Assembly (NCBI RefSeq): GCF_014643175.1
Contig: NZ_BMJH01000002.1
Location: 248,001-312,000, forward strand
Origin: Hoyosella rhizosphaerae
GTDB taxonomy: Bacteria; Actinomycetota; Actinomycetes; Mycobacteriales; Mycobacteriaceae
DNA length: 64,000 nucleotides
Direction of reading: 5' to 3'
The notes beneath the pieces were generated by a model. It searched no databases, was not told the origin of the DNA, and was given only the letters and a program-made list of their open reading frames with translations. The position numbers and the translations under genes were made by a program. Shown one piece after another: positions 18,615 through 27,739 of the stretch; position 1 is the stretch's first letter; every line of letters starts with the position of its first letter.

Positions 18615-21608
18615 GTGGGCATACGGCCCCCTACTGGAGTACCGTCCTTATCCCGCCGCAGCCGGATACTCATCGTGCTCGCCGCCATCGGTGGCGTGCT
18701 TCTTGCGGTGGGTCCCCGTTTGATCGACACCTATGTCGACTGGTTGTGGTTCGGTGAGGTTGGGTACCGAAATGTCTTCACCACCGTGCTGTTGTCGAGG
18801 TTGGTTCTCTTCCTCGTCGTCGGTGCAGTCGTCGGCTTAATCATCTTTGGTGCGCTCTTGATGGCGTATCGCACACGCCCTGACTTCGCGCCTACCAACC
18901 CTCAAGACCCGGTTGCTCGTTACCGCTCGTCCGTCAATTCGCGTCTGCGACTTTTTGCCATCGGCATTCCTGTCGCATTGGGTGCTATGGCAGGACTGGT
19001 CGCGCAAGGCAACTGGACTACCGTGCAACTGTTCCTCAACAGGCAGGAATTCGGTGTTGCGGATCCCGAATTCGGGCTTGATGTTGGGTTCTACGCATTC
19101 TCGCTTCCGTTCTATGAACTAGTTCTGAACTGGCTGTTCGTAGCCGTCGTTATGGCGTTTGTGCTCAACCTCGTGACGCACTACATCTACGGTGGCTTGC
19201 GGCTCGACAACACTGATCGTGCTTTGTCGAACGCGGCTCGTATTCAGCTCGCAGTGCTCGCCGGAACCTTCGTTCTTCTGAAGGCAGTTGCGTACTGGTT
19301 TGACCGGTATGCACTGCTGTCGAGTGGCCGCAAAGAACCAACCTTTACTGGTGCGGGCTTCACGGACATCAATGCTGTACTACCTGCGAAGCTAATTTTG
19401 TTGGCTATCGCGGTTATCTGTGCGCTGGCGTTTTTCGCCGCAATTGTGCTCAGGGACATGCGAATTCCAGCGCTTGCCGCAGGTCTGCTCCTACTGTCAT
19501 CTGTGCTCGTCGGTGCTGTGTGGCCGTTGCTCATGGAGCAGTTCTCGGTGCGGCCTAACGCGGTTGAACGCGAAAGTCCGTATATCGAACGAAATATCGC
19601 AGCTACCCGAGACGCGTATGGAATTAATCCAGAGCGGATAGATTACATCGACTACTCGGGTGTCGGCACGCAAGAGCTGACGGAAAGCCCAGCAGACATC
19701 ACGACGATCCAAAACATCCGTCTGCTTGACCCGAATATCCTGTCGCGTACCTTCACACAGCAGCAACAGTTGAAGAACTTCTTCGGTTTCCCGGATCAAC
19801 TCAATGTTGACCGCTACGAAATCGACGGTGAGCTTCGTGACTACATCGTCAGCGTTCGTGAGCTCAACCCGCCACAACTTGCCGCAAACCAGCGTGACTG
19901 GATCAACCAACACACCGTGTACACACACGGCAACGGTTTTGTTGCAGCACCCGCAAACCGGGTGAACGCGGCAGTGCGTGACGCGGAAAGTTCCGACAGT
20001 GGTTACCCGATCTACGCGGTCAGTGACATCACTTCGCAAGAGCGCGACAACCAGATTATCCCTGTGGAACAACCACGGATCTACTACGGCGAACTCATCG
20101 CCCAGATGGACCCGGACTACGCCATCGTTGGCCACAGCGAAGGCGCAACGGCACGTGAGTACGACACAGACACGCAGCGTTACACCTACACAGGTGAAGG
20201 CGGTGTCGCGATTGGTAACTGGCCAAACCGGCTAGCGTTCTTCGCGAAGTACTCCCAGCGCAACATCCTGTTCTCCGACGTGATCGGGCCAGACTCGAAG
20301 ATTCTGTTCAAGCGCGATCCTCGTGACCGCGTCGAAGCAGTTGCTCCGTGGCTTGTGCCAGACAGCAGGACATACCCAGCTGTAGTAGACGGTCGCATCG
20401 TGTGGGTGGTTGACGCATACACCACGCTCGACAACTACCCGTACGCACAGCGGTCCACGCTTGACGCTTTGGTACAAGACAGCCTCACGGAAGACGCCCT
20501 ACGGCCACTTCCACCAAAAGAGGTGTCCTACATTCGCAACGCAGTCAAAGCGACTGTTGATGCCTATGACGGCTCGGTCAAGCTGTACGAATGGGACGAG
20601 GAAGACCCAGTCCTGAAAGCCTGGATGGGTGTATTCCCAGACACTGTTCTGCCAAACGAAGAGATTTCGGATGAACTTCGAGCACACTTCCGGTACCCGG
20701 AAGATCTCTTCAAGGTGCAGCGCGAAATGTTGTCGAAGTACCACGTCGATGAGCCAATCGAATTCTTCACCAACAACGCGTTCTGGTCAGTTCCCAGTGA
20801 CCCGACTGTAGAAACTGGACGCCCGGATCAACCGCCGTACTACGTTCTCATCGGTGATCCGGAAACTGGTGCGCCGTCGTTCCAGCTGACGAGTCCGATG
20901 GTGGGATTCAACCGTGAACTCCTTGCATCGCATATCTCGGTAAGTTCCGACCCAGCAACGTACGGTCAGTTCACGATTCGACAGCTGCCGACAGATACGC
21001 AGACACAGGGCCCGCAGCAGGCGCAGAACTCGATGACCTCGGACACTCGCGTCGCGTCGGACCGCACCCTCCTGGAGCGGTCGAACAGGCTGCACTACGG
21101 CAACCTGCTCACCCTGCCTGTTGGTAACGGCGGAATCCTGTATGTGGAACCGCTATACACAGAGCGCAACGTGACTGGCAATACTGCGTTCCCGCAGCTT
21201 GCTCGTGTCATGGTGAGCTACCGCGGTGAAGACGGTCGCATTCGCATTGGGTACGACTCAACGCTTGCAGGTGCACTTGGGCAGGTATTCGGCGCCGAAA
21301 CCGCCGGTATCGCTACAGCACCCGGTGGCGACGTAACTCGGAGCGAAACGGCAGCAGAAGCTGGCGATGAGATCGAAGGCGGATTGCCTGTTGATCCCGA
21401 CGCTATCGGTGAGGACGATGCGGAATCCCCGCTACCGCCACCACCGCCTCCAGTTTCTGATGCGCCGGAGGATGTTGTTGCAGAACTTGATGCAGCGCTC
21501 GCAAATCTACGGACTGCGCAGCAAAGCGGAAACTTCAGCGACTTCGGTTCGGCGCTTGAAAGGCTAGACAGGGCTGTAGCCGCCTACCAAGAGGCTCAGG
21601 CTAACTAG
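18615..21608 (+). CDS. UPF0182 large membrane protein (Rv3193c-like)
   Basis: A 997-residue UPF0182 family protein. The first 300 residues hold about seven hydrophobic membrane segments, starting with SRRSRILIVLAAIGGVLL and the conserved DTYVDWLWFGEVGYRNVF. A long extracytoplasmic domain follows (RDWINQHTVYTHGNGF, YTGEGGVAIGNWPNRLAFF, RDPRDRVEAVAPWL). The end is a Pro/acidic linker with PPPPPP and a short helix ALANLRTAQQSGNFSDFGSALERLDRAV. The GTG at 18615 with GGAG eight bases before it matches the mycobacterial start (VG.R), so the nine-base longer ORF was not used. The family is common in actinobacteria and its function is unknown. Confidence 0.93.
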   Translation: MGIRPPTGVPSLSRRSRILIVLAAIGGVLLAVGPRLIDTYVDWLWFGEVGYRNVFTTVLLSRLVLFLVVGAVVGLIIFGALLMAYRTRPDFAPTNPQDPVARYRSSVNSRLRLFAIGIPVALGAMAGLVAQGNWTTVQLFLNRQEFGVADPEFGLDVGFYAFSLPFYELVLNWLFVAVVMAFVLNLVTHYIYGGLRLDNTDRALSNAARIQLAVLAGTFVLLKAVAYWFDRYALLSSGRKEPTFTGAGFTDINAVLPAKLILLAIAVICALAFFAAIVLRDMRIPALAAGLLLLSSVLVGAVWPLLMEQFSVRPNAVERESPYIERNIAATRDAYGINPERIDYIDYSGVGTQELTESPADITTIQNIRLLDPNILSRTFTQQQQLKNFFGFPDQLNVDRYEIDGELRDYIVSVRELNPPQLAANQRDWINQHTVYTHGNGFVAAPANRVNAAVRDAESSDSGYPIYAVSDITSQERDNQIIPVEQPRIYYGELIAQMDPDYAIVGHSEGATAREYDTDTQRYTYTGEGGVAIGNWPNRLAFFAKYSQRNILFSDVIGPDSKILFKRDPRDRVEAVAPWLVPDSRTYPAVVDGRIVWVVDAYTTLDNYPYAQRSTLDALVQDSLTEDALRPLPPKEVSYIRNAVKATVDAYDGSVKLYEWDEEDPVLKAWMGVFPDTVLPNEEISDELRAHFRYPEDLFKVQREMLSKYHVDEPIEFFTNNAFWSVPSDPTVETGRPDQPPYYVLIGDPETGAPSFQLTSPMVGFNRELLASHISVSSDPATYGQFTIRQLPTDTQTQGPQQAQNSMTSDTRVASDRTLLERSNRLHYGNLLTLPVGNGGILYVEPLYTERNVTGNTAFPQLARVMVSYRGEDGRIRIGYDSTLAGALGQVFGAETAGIATAPGGDVTRSETAAEAGDEIEGGLPVDPDAIGEDDAESPLPPPPPPVSDAPEDVVAELDAALANLRTAQQSGNFSDFGSALERLDRAVAAYQEAQAN

Positions 21609-21623
21609 CACGCTGATCGACTT

Positions 21624-21660
21624 GAAGGGGCATGGCGGAAATACTCCGCCATGCCCCTTC
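21624..21660 (+). terminator. Terminator hairpin after UPF0182 gene
   Basis: A perfect 16-base-pair inverted repeat, GAAGGGGCATGGCGGA (21624-21639) and its complement (21645-21660), with the loop AATAC, 15 bases after the UPF0182 stop. It has no T-run, so it may need help from other factors, but the stem is very stable. Confidence 0.75.
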
Positions 21661-21738
21661 GACTCTGTAGCGGCCTACAAGATGAACACTGTTGCGTAGT
21701 TCGAAAAATGCGGTCTGAACTGTAGGTTTCGCATAGAT

Positions 21739-21768
21739 TTGCTATTCGAAACAACCAGCATGTAAGGT
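21739..21768 (+). promoter_or_regulatory. Promoter of initiator tRNA
   Basis: TTGCTA (21739-21744), 18-base spacer, TAAGGT (21763-21768). Transcription would start about five bases before the mature tRNA end. Confidence 0.5.
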
Positions 21769-21779
21769 TGCAATCGCAA

Positions 21780-21853
21780 CGCGGGGTGGAGCAGCTCGGT
21801 AGCTCGCTGGGCTCATAACCCAGAGGTCGCAGGTTCGAATCCTGTCCCCGCTA
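21780..21853 (+). tRNA. tRNA-fMet (CAT), initiator
   Basis: A complete cloverleaf with anticodon CAT in the loop CTCATAA. Initiator features are visible: three G:C pairs at the base of the anticodon stem (GGG/CCC), an A11:U24 pair in the D stem, and no Watson-Crick pair at position 1:72 (C against T). The T arm is GCAGG-TTCGAAT-CCTGT. The CCA end is not encoded. A terminator follows at once. Confidence 0.93.
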
Positions 21854-21858
21854 CTACC

Positions 21859-21899
21859 AAGATCCCCCCACTGGTTAACTCCGGTGGGGGGATCTTTTG
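21859..21899 (+). terminator. Rho-independent terminator after tRNA-fMet
   Basis: AAGATCCCCCCAC (21859-21871) pairs with GTGGGGGGATCTT (21884-21896). The inner bases extend the stem to about 16 pairs around a TTAACT loop, and TTTT ends the structure. Confidence 0.88.
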
Positions 21900-22050
21900 T
21901 TGTGCGCCCAGCATGGAAATTCGCTTGGCGGCGGAAGTCCTGCGAAGGTGAAATCCGAGTTGATTGGTGGATCGTATCGGCGGCCGTGGAAAAGTTGTGG
22001 TGACTCGACTACATAGGGTGTAGCAAAATCACCATAAGTTGGGCCGCTCC

Positions 22051-22644
22051 CTAGATGCTGCGCGCGATGTGGGCGCGGACAAAATCGGTGAGAATCGTTG
22101 CTCGTACGGTGGGGTCTACGGCGCGCTGCAACCCCAGTCCGATGCCGAGGCTCAGGAAGGCCGTCGCAAGGTCATCCGCAGACAGGTCGAGTGTTAGTCC
22201 GTACTTGTCGCGAGCGGTGGCAATGATGCCCTTGATGAGCGATCGGATATGTGAGGCGTCTCGTGCGAGCTGAGTCCGCAGGTGCGGATTTTGTCGAGCT
22301 CGGACTGTGAATTCGGCTTCAAGCGCGGACCATTCGAGATCTCCGATTGTTCGTTCGCACCATGCGCTGAACGTGTTGAGCATGTCGTCGAGCGTCGGAG
22401 CGGTCGAGACCTCGCTAATAAGCGCCTGGGCGTGATCGGCGCGGATGTTGTGGAGCACCTCTCGGCAGAGTTCGTCCTTATTGGTGAAGTTGGAGTAGAC
22501 CGCCCCCTTGGAGTACCCCGCTTCATCGGCTATGGCATCGAGTGAGGTGGCTGTGTATCCGTGGGAGAGCAGCATGGTGCGGGCGGTGTTGAGGAGGTGC
22601 TGGCGTGTGCTGGCCCGGCTTTGGGTGCGGCTTTGTCGGGGCAT
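22051..22644 (-). CDS. TetR-family regulator
   Basis: A 197-residue TetR-type repressor. The N-terminal helix-turn-helix is seen as LLNTARTMLLSHGYTATSLDAIADEAGYSKGAVYSNFTNKDELC, a near-consensus TetR DNA-binding domain (residues about 16-62). The C-terminal domain is helical and not recognisable by ligand. It is transcribed away from an SDR gene, with two palindromes between them (22726-22757), so it probably represses both itself and the SDR. The ATG at 22644 gives the usual length. A lipophilic or steroid-like inducer would fit the neighbouring dehydrogenase but is only a guess. Confidence 0.9.
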   Translation of the reverse strand: MPRQSRTQSRASTRQHLLNTARTMLLSHGYTATSLDAIADEAGYSKGAVYSNFTNKDELCREVLHNIRADHAQALISEVSTAPTLDDMLNTFSAWCERTIGDLEWSALEAEFTVRARQNPHLRTQLARDASHIRSLIKGIIATARDKYGLTLDLSADDLATAFLSLGIGLGLQRAVDPTVRATILTDFVRAHIARSI

Positions 22645-22725
22645 GTGTTGTTGGTGTCCGCTCAGTTGGGCTTACTGCGTCAAAAGTGTTGTGGGTGTTG
22701 ATAAATCAGGGCAAGCCCTAACCAC

Positions 22726-22757
22726 AATACCGTTGGTATTTGAATACTGTTAGTATC
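22726..22757. promoter_or_regulatory. Tandem operator palindromes for the divergent TetR
   Basis: AATACC-GTT-GGTATT (22726-22740, perfect) and AATACT-GTT-AGTATC (22743-22757, one mismatch). Each is a 6-3-6 inverted repeat with the same GTT centre, and they are two bases apart. They lie between the divergent tetR and SDR starts. Confidence 0.7.
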
Positions 22758-22884
22758 TGTACGGTTTGGTGCAAGATTTTTCCAGCAAGTTCGCAGTCCG
22801 AGATCTTGTTCACTATTGTTGAGGACTTGATCGCATGAGTGATTGAGCTCCCGTGTCACGCATGCCGTCGAAAGGAGCCCGCGA

Positions 22885-23745
22885 ATGATTCGTCGTTATC
22901 CACCTATACCTTTAGGCAGCGCTGTCGTTGTTGTCACCGGAGGTGCGCAGGGGGTCGGCCGAGCAACTGCGGCGCAGCTTCACGAACTGGGCGCAATCGT
23001 ATGGATCGGTGACAGCGACATTGATGCGGCTGAAGCCGTCGCGCATGATCTTGGCCCGGGAACTTTCGCTTTCCCGCTCGACGTGAAATCTCGCGACTCC
23101 TGGCACGCCTTTCGTGATCACGTCGTCGCCCTTCACGATCACATCGACATTCTCGTCAACAATGCGGAGATTATCTCGGCTGGGCCCTTCCTCGACGAGG
23201 GTGATGATCTGAGTCGCGCGGTCATCGACACCAATCTTGTCGGGCTCATCCTTGGAATGCGGACCGTTCTGCCCGCAATGGTGGCCGACGGTAGGGGGCA
23301 TGTCGTCAACGTCGCTTCTCTGGCAGGTAAGGCGCCCATTCCAGGGCTATCGGTATACAACGCTAGCCAGTACGCCGCTGTGGGGCTTACCGCATCAGTT
23401 CGTGAAGAGATGCGCCCCGCAGGAGTCAGTGTGAGTGCGGTCCTGCCGTGCGCAGTTACTGCCTCGCCACCTTCGGCTTCATCTTTGTTTCGCGGATTGC
23501 CGACTGCAACTCCTGACGAAGTAGCTGAGGCAATCATTCGGAATTGCTTCACGCGTAAACCGGAAGTTGCTGTGCCGCGGTACACCGCGATGTGGGATCT
23601 CGTTAATGCAGTTGTGCCTGGGCCAATCTTGCGGACGGCACTTCGTTTGCTCGGTAACGACCGACTTCTCACGTCGGGTGCCGGTGTTAACCGAAGCAGA
23701 CACTTGATGCCCACTGGTGCTGGGCCGCACGCCGACTTTAAGTGA
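22885..23745 (+). CDS. SDR-family oxidoreductase with altered active site
   Basis: A 286-residue short-chain dehydrogenase/reductase. The cofactor loop TGGAQGVG (18-25) and a NNAE in place of NNAG are present, with catalytic S145 (VASLAG) and Y158. The position four residues after the Tyr is Gln162 (YNASQ), not the Lys that the YxxxK motif requires, which could weaken or abolish dehydrogenase chemistry. The ATG at 22885 has AAAGGAG about nine bases upstream; a longer frame from 22843 starts before that site. It is divergent from tetR and probably controlled by it. The C-terminal extension (about residues 220-286) resembles lipid-metabolising mycobacterial SDRs. Substrate unknown. Confidence 0.87.
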   Translation: MIRRYPPIPLGSAVVVVTGGAQGVGRATAAQLHELGAIVWIGDSDIDAAEAVAHDLGPGTFAFPLDVKSRDSWHAFRDHVVALHDHIDILVNNAEIISAGPFLDEGDDLSRAVIDTNLVGLILGMRTVLPAMVADGRGHVVNVASLAGKAPIPGLSVYNASQYAAVGLTASVREEMRPAGVSVSAVLPCAVTASPPSASSLFRGLPTATPDEVAEAIIRNCFTRKPEVAVPRYTAMWDLVNAVVPGPILRTALRLLGNDRLLTSGAGVNRSRHLMPTGAGPHADFK

Positions 23746-23905
23746 CGTAGCTTGTACTGCGGAGTTACAACATCGCGGAGTTGATCCAAAGCGTAATCAA
23801 GCCGTAGTGATGCGCCCAGAATGTCACGCCGGTCACAGCCGTGAAGTAAGGTAATGGACGCGTCTGCCTCGCATGCGACCAGCGCAGTTGGAAAAGACAT
23901 GACGG

Positions 23906-23938
23906 TCATCACGTAAATCCGTTATTGTTTCGTGATGA
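23906..23938. promoter_or_regulatory. Inverted repeat before the M23 peptidase gene
   Basis: TCATCACG (23906-23913) and CGTGATGA (23931-23938) with 17 bases between them, about 22 bases before the start codon. It could be an operator or part of the leader. The rest of the gap 23746-23905 shows no gene and only a short repeat of GCGGAGTT. Confidence 0.3.
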
Positions 23939-23960
23939 TCAGGTTTAGAGGGGGCTGTTC

Positions 23961-24764
23961 TTGACCGGCACGAGCGATGACCTAGATACACCTAATTTGG
24001 TTGAACCTGAAGACGAGTCGTATGGTCGACCGCGATTCTGGCACAAAATTCCAACGGGTGTTTCTGTGGCGATTGTTGCCATCGCATCAACTGGAATAGC
24101 TGGAGTGCTCGCGGCTCACGTCGGGTCGGAGAGTCCAGCATCAGCTACGGCAGCCGTGGAGACAGTCGTAGAACCTGTAAACCCAAAAGTTGATTCAGCG
24201 CGCGCAGAAGGGCCCTTGCCGCAAGCTGCTGTGGTGATTCCGCCGCAGCAAGGCGACGCAGAAGGCCTTGGCGACGACGCCCCTGGCAATGCAGATGACG
24301 ACTCAGTGCCAGAGCTACCGCCAGCGAGCGGGGGAGCAGGCAACATTGCGCTTCCCGAGGCAGTGACACGCCCCTTCGCAATCGGACCGACCTACGGCGG
24401 AATAGTATCGTCTGACTTCGGCCCTCGGTGGGGACAGTTCCACTACGGGATCGACATTGCCGCGCCCCTCGGGGCCGCAGTCCTCGCTGTCACCGACGGT
24501 GTAGTTCTTGAAGCGGGACCCGCCAGTGGGTTCGGTTTGTGGGTCCGCCTGAGCCAAGAAGACGGCACCGTAGGAGTTTACGGTCACGTCGACCGGTACC
24601 TCGTCGAAGCGGGTCAACACGTTCGAGCGGGTGACATGATCGCTACTGTGGGAAGCCGCGGACATTCAACCGGGCCGCACCTGCACTATGAAGTGCGCAA
24701 GCAGGACGGCACACCCATCAGCCCACGGCATTGGCTCGCCCAGCGCGGAGTCTGGCTTAACTGA
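23961..24764 (+). CDS. M23 (LytM) family cell-wall peptidase
   Basis: A 267-residue membrane-anchored peptidoglycan hydrolase. It has a cytoplasmic N-terminus of about 30 residues, one membrane helix (about 32-54), a Pro/Ala/Asp-rich linker, then an M23 domain from about residue 145. The zinc ligands and catalytic His are in place: H161 and D165 (HYGIDIAAP), H209 (VYGHVD) and H240-x-H242 (GPHLHYEV). The TTG at 23961 follows GAGGGGG at about six bases and is the best start. Such proteins cut cross-links during growth and division in mycobacteria. Confidence 0.9.
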   Translation: MTGTSDDLDTPNLVEPEDESYGRPRFWHKIPTGVSVAIVAIASTGIAGVLAAHVGSESPASATAAVETVVEPVNPKVDSARAEGPLPQAAVVIPPQQGDAEGLGDDAPGNADDDSVPELPPASGGAGNIALPEAVTRPFAIGPTYGGIVSSDFGPRWGQFHYGIDIAAPLGAAVLAVTDGVVLEAGPASGFGLWVRLSQEDGTVGVYGHVDRYLVEAGQHVRAGDMIATVGSRGHSTGPHLHYEVRKQDGTPISPRHWLAQRGVWLN

Positions 24765-24991
24765 CGGGTCTGGGCTTATCGCCCCACCACCATATTTCAG
24801 TATCAACATCATGCCGCAGCCGTAACCGGACGGAACCTAACGGTTCGGCGATGTCGAAATCGGCAACGCCCCTTCCAGCATCGCTCACGCTGTCGCCGTA
24901 TAGGCCAGGATAGTTATGGGCGACGTCGTTTATCAGGCGTAGCCCTAGTGTTCGAGGATAGGTGCCCGCACACTTTCTTTGTGAAAAACGC

Positions 24992-25028
24992 AATCGCCGC
25001 AACCTCTCGATGAGAGATTGCGGCGATT
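24992..25028. terminator. Bidirectional terminator between M23 and fadE23
   Basis: AATCGCCGCAA-CCTCTC pairs with GAGAG-A-TTGCGGCGATT around a short loop (24992-25028). On the minus strand it is followed by GCGTTTTTC. The remaining gap from 24765 to 24991 holds no gene I can support. Confidence 0.8.
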
Positions 25029-25068
25029 TAACCCATGGACGAGCCGGGGCTGTTTTGTCAGTTCAGCG

Positions 25069-26274
25069 TCACTTCAGTTCAGCGGATGACTTGCCGAGGA
25101 GACGGCGAGCCACGATGAGCTGCTGGATCTGCTGTGTGCCCTCGAAGATGTCGAGGATCTTGGTGTCGCGGGCCCACTTCTCGAGCAACGGACGCTCGGA
25201 GTAGCCGTACGTGCCAGCAAGTTCCACTGCGCGGAGTGTAACGGCGGTGCCGGTACGTCCAGCCTTGGCTTTCGCCATGGAAGCTTCCAACGAGTTTGGC
25301 TTCTTGTTGTCTGCCATCCAGGTGGACTTCAGTGAAAGCTGGTAAGCAGCTTCCCAGTCAGCTTCAAGCTGAAGGAACTCTGCAGCAGCGGCGTGCTGTG
25401 TGAATGCTGGTGCGTTGTAGTCGATTTCCACGCCAGCGTCGGCGAGGATGCCGCGGATCTCTTCTAGCGCTGCACGGGCACATCCGATTGCCATCCCGGC
25501 CACAAGTGGGCGGGTGTTGTCGAATGTTGCCATAACGCCGCCGAAGCCCTTTTTGACGTCAACTTCAGGGCTGCCAAGGATGTGGTCCTTGGGGATGCGG
25601 CAGTCTTCCAGCAGGATGGTGGCGGTGTCAGACGCCTTGATGCCAAGTTTGTGCTCGAGGCGTGCAACCGTGACGCCGGGGGCGTCCTTCGGTACCACGA
25701 ACGACTTGATTGCGGCGCGACCAGCGGACTTGTCCACCGATGCCCACACGACGATGTGTGTGGAGCGGCCACCTGCGGTAACGAAGATTTTTTCGCCGTT
25801 GAGAACCCACTCGTCACCGTCAAGAACTGCGGTGGCGGTAACAGCTGCAGAGTCTGAACCGAAGCTTGGCTCAGTGATGGCCATGGAGGCCCATACTTTG
25901 CCGAACTGCTCAAGCTGCTCGTCTGTTGCTACCGAGGCGATGGCTGAGTTGCCTAGGCCCTGGTAGGGGATGGACAGGGTGAGTCCGACGTCGCCCCAGC
26001 AGGTTTCGATGACGTTCATCAGGGCGGACATGTTGCCACCGTTGATGTTGCCTTCTTTTGTGGGCTTTCCACCGCGGCCGAGCGTGGCACCAGCAGTGCC
26101 GCGACCAGCGTCGGCCATGCCTTCAACGAGGCTGGCCATGGTGTCGAGTTCGACTGGGCGTTCGTGCTCGGCCAAGTCATATTTGCGGGAAATTGGGCGG
26201 AAGATTTCTGCCGCCGCCTGGTGCGCCTGGTTCGAGGCCGCCACCAGCTTCTTGGGGAGTTCGAGATTGATCAT
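25069..26274 (-). CDS. fadE23: Acyl-CoA dehydrogenase (FadE23-type)
   Basis: A 401-residue flavin acyl-CoA dehydrogenase, the exact length of M. tuberculosis FadE23 (Rv3140). It has the N-terminal helical domain, the FAD/substrate strand region (AITEPSFGSDSAAVTATAV, GEKIFVTAGG) and the C-terminal RDTKILDIFEGTQQIQQLIVARRLL. The Glu of FEGT is the expected catalytic base. It follows the partner gene at 26305 with a 30-base gap and the same direction. In actinobacteria such pairs often form a mixed tetramer in which one subunit contributes the active site. The natural substrate is not established from sequence. Confidence 0.88.
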   Translation of the reverse strand: MINLELPKKLVAASNQAHQAAAEIFRPISRKYDLAEHERPVELDTMASLVEGMADAGRGTAGATLGRGGKPTKEGNINGGNMSALMNVIETCWGDVGLTLSIPYQGLGNSAIASVATDEQLEQFGKVWASMAITEPSFGSDSAAVTATAVLDGDEWVLNGEKIFVTAGGRSTHIVVWASVDKSAGRAAIKSFVVPKDAPGVTVARLEHKLGIKASDTATILLEDCRIPKDHILGSPEVDVKKGFGGVMATFDNTRPLVAGMAIGCARAALEEIRGILADAGVEIDYNAPAFTQHAAAAEFLQLEADWEAAYQLSLKSTWMADNKKPNSLEASMAKAKAGRTGTAVTLRAVELAGTYGYSERPLLEKWARDTKILDIFEGTQQIQQLIVARRLLGKSSAELK

Positions 26275-26304
26275 GAAAGTCTCCAGGATTCAAGGAGGGG
26301 ACGG

Positions 26305-27696
26305 CTAGATGACGACAATGCCTTCAGCGACACCGATGGCACGCAGGTCGCGGTACCACCGCTCGACTGGGTGTTCCTTCGTGTAGCCGTGGCCACCAAG
26401 AAGCTGAACGCCGTCGAGGCCTATCTGCATGCCCTTTTCTGCCGTGAGGCGACGAGAAAGCGCAGCTTCACGAGCGAACGAAAGTCCCTGCTCAGCGCGG
26501 GAAGCGCCACGCCAGGTAACCAGACGCATACCTTCGAGTTCAATGCCGATGTTGGCAACCATGAAGGCAACGGACTGACGGTGGCTGATCGGCTCGCCGA
26601 AGGCGACCCGGTCGTTCACGTAAGGAATCACGTAGTCAAGCACTGCCTGGCTGGTACCGCATGCAAGCGACGACCATCCGAGGCGGGACAGCTGAATGAT
26701 GTCCTCGTAGTCCTTTGTGCGGCTGTCGACGTCGCCGTCACCAAGAAGCGCGGATTCAGGAACAACCACGTTGTCGAGGTTTAGTCGACCGAGGCCTGCG
26801 GCGCGGACGCCCATGCTTGGGTCGGCTTCGACCGTGAGGCCGGTGGCGTCAGACTCGACGAGGAAGAAAGCGGGCTTCCCGCCAAGTTCAGCTGCGATGA
26901 GGAAAAGTTCCGCAGATGAGGCAATCGGAACGAAGCTCTTCACACCTTGGAGGGTGTAGCCGCCTGCTGCCCGGTTAGCCTTTGTTTCCAGCTTGAACGG
27001 GTTGAACAGTGCGCGTGGTTCGTTGACTGCAACTACTGCACCTGGAACGTTCTCGCCTGCGAAAGCTGGCAAGTACGTTTTCTGCTGTTCGTCGCTGCCG
27101 AACTGGGTGAGCGCTACCGAGAAGCCACTTGACGCGAGGATGGGAAGTGCAAGTCCCATGTCGCCGTGTGCCAATGCTTCAGCAACCAACGAGTTGGTGA
27201 TGGCACCGCGCTCGGAGGCTGCGCCTTCGAACTCCTCGGGAACATTGATCAGCGTGATGCCGAGTTCGGCAGAGCGCGCAATCAAGTCTTGAGGAGCCTC
27301 TGCTGCGTGATCAGCATCGTGGGCTGCCGGGCGAAGGATTTCCTCAGCGAATTCCTTCACCGTGTCGACGATCATCTGCTGCTCGTCGCTTGGGTTCAGG
27401 TCGTAGAGGCCCTTTTTCTTGGCTTCTGAGTCGGGGAGGCGCTTTGGCTTCCCACCGCCGGAAACAGTCTTGAAGGTGCGTGTTGCGGCACCCAAAGTCT
27501 TGAATCCGGTCTTGGTTGCTTCGTAGGCCACGCGATCGATTGGCTTACGAAGGTTGTATTTTTCGGCGAGGCCGGACCCGGTGATGCTTGTAAGTACGCG
27601 CATTGCGGTACCGATGGCGTCACGCTTTACGGGGTTGAGGCCCACAGCGGAGGTGGAGCTTTTCGAGGCACCACCAGAAGGGTTCTTCTTGCTCAT
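26305..27696 (-). CDS. fadE24: Acyl-CoA dehydrogenase (FadE24-type)
   Basis: A 463-residue acyl-CoA dehydrogenase with an unusual 90-residue N-terminal extension (basic, Ser/Gly-rich, then RVLTSITGSGLAEKYNLRKPIDRVAYEATKTGFK). The catalytic core follows: FAEEILRPAAHDADHA, AVNEPRALFNPF, GVKSFVPIASS, and the C-terminal GGHGYTKEHPVERWYRDLRAIGVAEG. The end is shorter than in the partner, stopping right after AEGIVVI. Length and position match FadE24 (Rv3139) next to FadE23 and near hisN. The ATG at 27696 has GGAG upstream. A palindrome at 27740-27755 lies in its promoter region. Confidence 0.87.
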   Translation of the reverse strand: MSKKNPSGGASKSSTSAVGLNPVKRDAIGTAMRVLTSITGSGLAEKYNLRKPIDRVAYEATKTGFKTLGAATRTFKTVSGGGKPKRLPDSEAKKKGLYDLNPSDEQQMIVDTVKEFAEEILRPAAHDADHAAEAPQDLIARSAELGITLINVPEEFEGAASERGAITNSLVAEALAHGDMGLALPILASSGFSVALTQFGSDEQQKTYLPAFAGENVPGAVVAVNEPRALFNPFKLETKANRAAGGYTLQGVKSFVPIASSAELFLIAAELGGKPAFFLVESDATGLTVEADPSMGVRAAGLGRLNLDNVVVPESALLGDGDVDSRTKDYEDIIQLSRLGWSSLACGTSQAVLDYVIPYVNDRVAFGEPISHRQSVAFMVANIGIELEGMRLVTWRGASRAEQGLSFAREAALSRRLTAEKGMQIGLDGVQLLGGHGYTKEHPVERWYRDLRAIGVAEGIVVI

Positions 27697-27739
27697 GATC
27701 TCCAGCTATTCCTGAGAGAAGGGTCAGTGTGGTCGCTAT

